Part shown: in pieces, positions 62,695 through 64,000 of the stretch
How positions within the stretch are numbered: the stretch's first letter is position 1
How the letters are laid out: the number at the start of each line of letters is the position of its first letter
Assembly: GCA_020740775.1 (NCBI GenBank)
Contig: JAHEWK010000008.1
Coordinates: 1,736,001 to 1,800,000 of the forward strand
From: Ilyonectria destructans
Taxonomy: Eukaryota > Ascomycota > Sordariomycetes > Hypocreales > Nectriaceae
Direction: 5' to 3'
Length of the DNA: 64,000 nucleotides
Translations under genes and position numbers: made by a program
The notes under the pieces: model-generated
The model's input: the letters and a program-made list of their open reading frames with translations, nothing else
Database searches by the model: none
Told to the model about the DNA's origin: nothing

Positions 62695-64000
62695 TCAAGC
62701 CTCCACGGGAGTAATCTTGATAACCTCCTTCAGATCCCGGCTGCTGAAGCCAACACTGATTACAAACTCGCCAGTGGGGATAACCCAATCCTGGGAGATG
62801 ATGTCCCAGTAGCTGATATCGCGTCTCATCAACTCAAATCCAACAGTCTGGCTCTCGCCGGCCTGCAGCCAAACCTTTTCGAAGCCTCGGAGCTGCTTGG
62901 GGGGAGTGCCCGCGGGGGTGCTATCGGGGAAGGTAACGTAGAGCTGGGGAACGGTGGCACCGTAGACCTTTCCGGTGTTGGTCAAGGAGATGGAGACGTT
63001 GTACACGCTCTCCCAGAGGGCGGGGTTGCCACCGGGCACGATGCTCAGCTGCTCGGGCACAGCGGTGATGCTCTCGACAAGGGGCTCGGCCGCGATGTCG
63101 GCGATCTTGAAGGTGGAGTAGGAGAGACCGAAGCCGAACTCGTACCGCACGTCGATGTCATTGGCATCGAAGTAGCGGTAGTCAATCTCAAGCTTCTCGT
63201 CGAACCACGACTGCCAGTCGTACACGCCAGTAGTGTTGACGGCGGTGGTAGGAGGGGCATTGTAGTCGCTGCCGTTGTAGGCGATGGTGTAGGGGAGCTT
63301 TCCGGAGGGGTTAACATCGCCATACAGAACGTCGACGATGGAGTTACCGCTCTCCTGTCCTGGGTAGTGGGCAGCAACAATGGCGGTAACGTTGACATGG
63401 TCGGCCCAGGAGAGAGTGTTGATACCAGAGGAGTGGGTAACAACAATGGTATTGTTGCAGACAGAGGCAACAGACTCGACGACATCGTCACCAACCCAGT
63501 CAACGTTCAGGTGCTCGCGGTCAGCACCCTCCTCGGCCCAGGTCTTGAGGAAGACAAGGCAGACCTCAGGAGGAGTGGGAACCCAGAGGGTGGTGACATC
63601 AGACTCGGCAATAAGTGTGTTGTTCAACCACTGCTGGACAAGGGAACCGTCCTGCTTAGCACGGGCATTGATGGCAGTGAGAGGAGAGACGAGATAGGTG
63701 AGGCGACCAGTGCCAGAACCACCACCAGCAGTGAGGGTGCCGTACTCGAAGTCATTTTGGTTGTAGAAACCCTCGGTGTCATCGCCAGCATCGTTTCCGA
63801 AGACGGCAATGGACTTGGGAGCCTTCAGAGGAAGGGCATTGTTCTCGTTCTTGAGAAGAATGGTTGCCTGGGCACCGTGTCGGCGGATCTGCTCCCCGTG
63901 GTCCGCGCGGACGTCACGGCTTCGCTCGCCAGTCAGGTTGAACTCTCGCAACCACTTGGATCGGGGAGAGAAGGTGTTCAGATCAGCAGAAGACGGGTCG
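62695..64000 (-). CDS. GH3 beta-glucosidase, C-terminal part (partial at window end)
   Basis: The frame is open to base 64,000, so the 5' part with the first barrel domain and catalytic nucleophile lies beyond the window. The visible part of about 435 residues covers the GH3 alpha/beta sandwich domain, starting at the typical QIRRHGAQATILLKNENNAL-PL block, the WGGGSGTGR-like TAGGGSGTGRLTYLVSP, and VVTHSSGINTLSWAD, DVLYGDVNPSGKLPYTIAYN and VRYEFGFGLSYSTFKI. It ends with the fibronectin III-like domain (SISLTNTGKVYGATVPQLYV, PKQLRGFEKVWLQAGESQTV). GH3 beta-glucosidases release glucose from cello-oligosaccharides. Several N-glycosylation sites (NNT, NVS, NGS) fit a secreted enzyme. Confidence 0.92.
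   Translation of the reverse strand, partial: DPSSADLNTFSPRSKWLREFNLTGERSRDVRADHGEQIRRHGAQATILLKNENNALPLKAPKSIAVFGNDAGDDTEGFYNQNDFEYGTLTAGGGSGTGRLTYLVSPLTAINARAKQDGSLVQQWLNNTLIAESDVTTLWVPTPPEVCLVFLKTWAEEGADREHLNVDWVGDDVVESVASVCNNTIVVTHSSGINTLSWADHVNVTAIVAAHYPGQESGNSIVDVLYGDVNPSGKLPYTIAYNGSDYNAPPTTAVNTTGVYDWQSWFDEKLEIDYRYFDANDIDVRYEFGFGLSYSTFKIADIAAEPLVESITAVPEQLSIVPGGNPALWESVYNVSISLTNTGKVYGATVPQLYVTFPDSTPAGTPPKQLRGFEKVWLQAGESQTVGFELMRRDISYWDIISQDWVIPTGEFVISVGFSSRDLKEVIKITPVEA

Noticed and set aside
1..64000. CRISPR arrays, operons or bacterial mobile elements
   Set aside because: No regular spaced repeats with unique spacers, and gene structure is eukaryotic with spliceosomal introns throughout.

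Overview
The window is nuclear DNA of a filamentous ascomycete (Pezizomycotina; Sordariomycetes is my inference). Evidence: short spliceosomal introns of about 44-130 nt with GT...CTAAC/CTGAC...AG signals, fungal-only families (DUF1996, the X325/BIM1-like family, fungal F-box and AAA proteins), a full-length lanosterol synthase, SPO11 and ceramide glucosyltransferase, and a tRNA-Glu with a short intron. Gene models below were made by joining exons by hand at splice sites that keep the reading frame.

Layout. 1-219: the 3' end of an MFS transporter. 220-11,125: a gene-poor accessory stretch. It holds a possible esterase relic, one intact mitochondrial coiled-coil gene, tRNA-Glu(UUC), a DUF3435 (FluG-type) tyrosine-recombinase-like gene with an in-frame TGA, three 28-bp repeats at its 5' end, a head-to-head 96-aa gene, a broken second copy of that small gene about 7 kb away in inverted orientation, and a decayed gene facing that broken copy. 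11,698-15,205: UBC7 (ERAD E2 enzyme) and an auxilin/SWA2 clathrin-uncoating co-chaperone. 15.2-19.7 kb: no recognisable gene. 19.7-36 kb: secreted and surface proteins (DUF1996 protein, 6-Cys GPI-type protein, X325-like membrane protein, small secreted Cys protein) mixed with a 913-aa single-pass membrane protein, pICln, a small coiled-coil protein, a PEP-mutase-like enzyme, a GNAT acetyltransferase and a Cys-rich protein. 36.7-47.6 kb: PAF-acetylhydrolase-like esterase, F-box protein, AAA ATPase, SAM methyltransferase with a natural His8 start, second Cys-rich protein. 48.4-64 kb: dense conserved core with YAR1, SPO11, ERG7, SGT1, gamma-butyrobetaine hydroxylase, SEN2, ceramide glucosyltransferase and the 3' part of a GH3 beta-glucosidase.

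How genes relate. Most core genes are unrelated housekeeping functions: protein quality control (UBC7, SGT1, SWA2, YAR1), RNA processing (pICln, SEN2), sterol and sphingolipid synthesis (ERG7, glucosylceramide synthase), carnitine synthesis and meiosis (SPO11). The best candidate for an uncharacterised system is the DUF3435 recombinase-like gene with its divergent small partner, 5' repeats and a second damaged partner copy. I read it as a degenerate mobile or mobile-derived unit; this is inference and no element boundaries could be defined.
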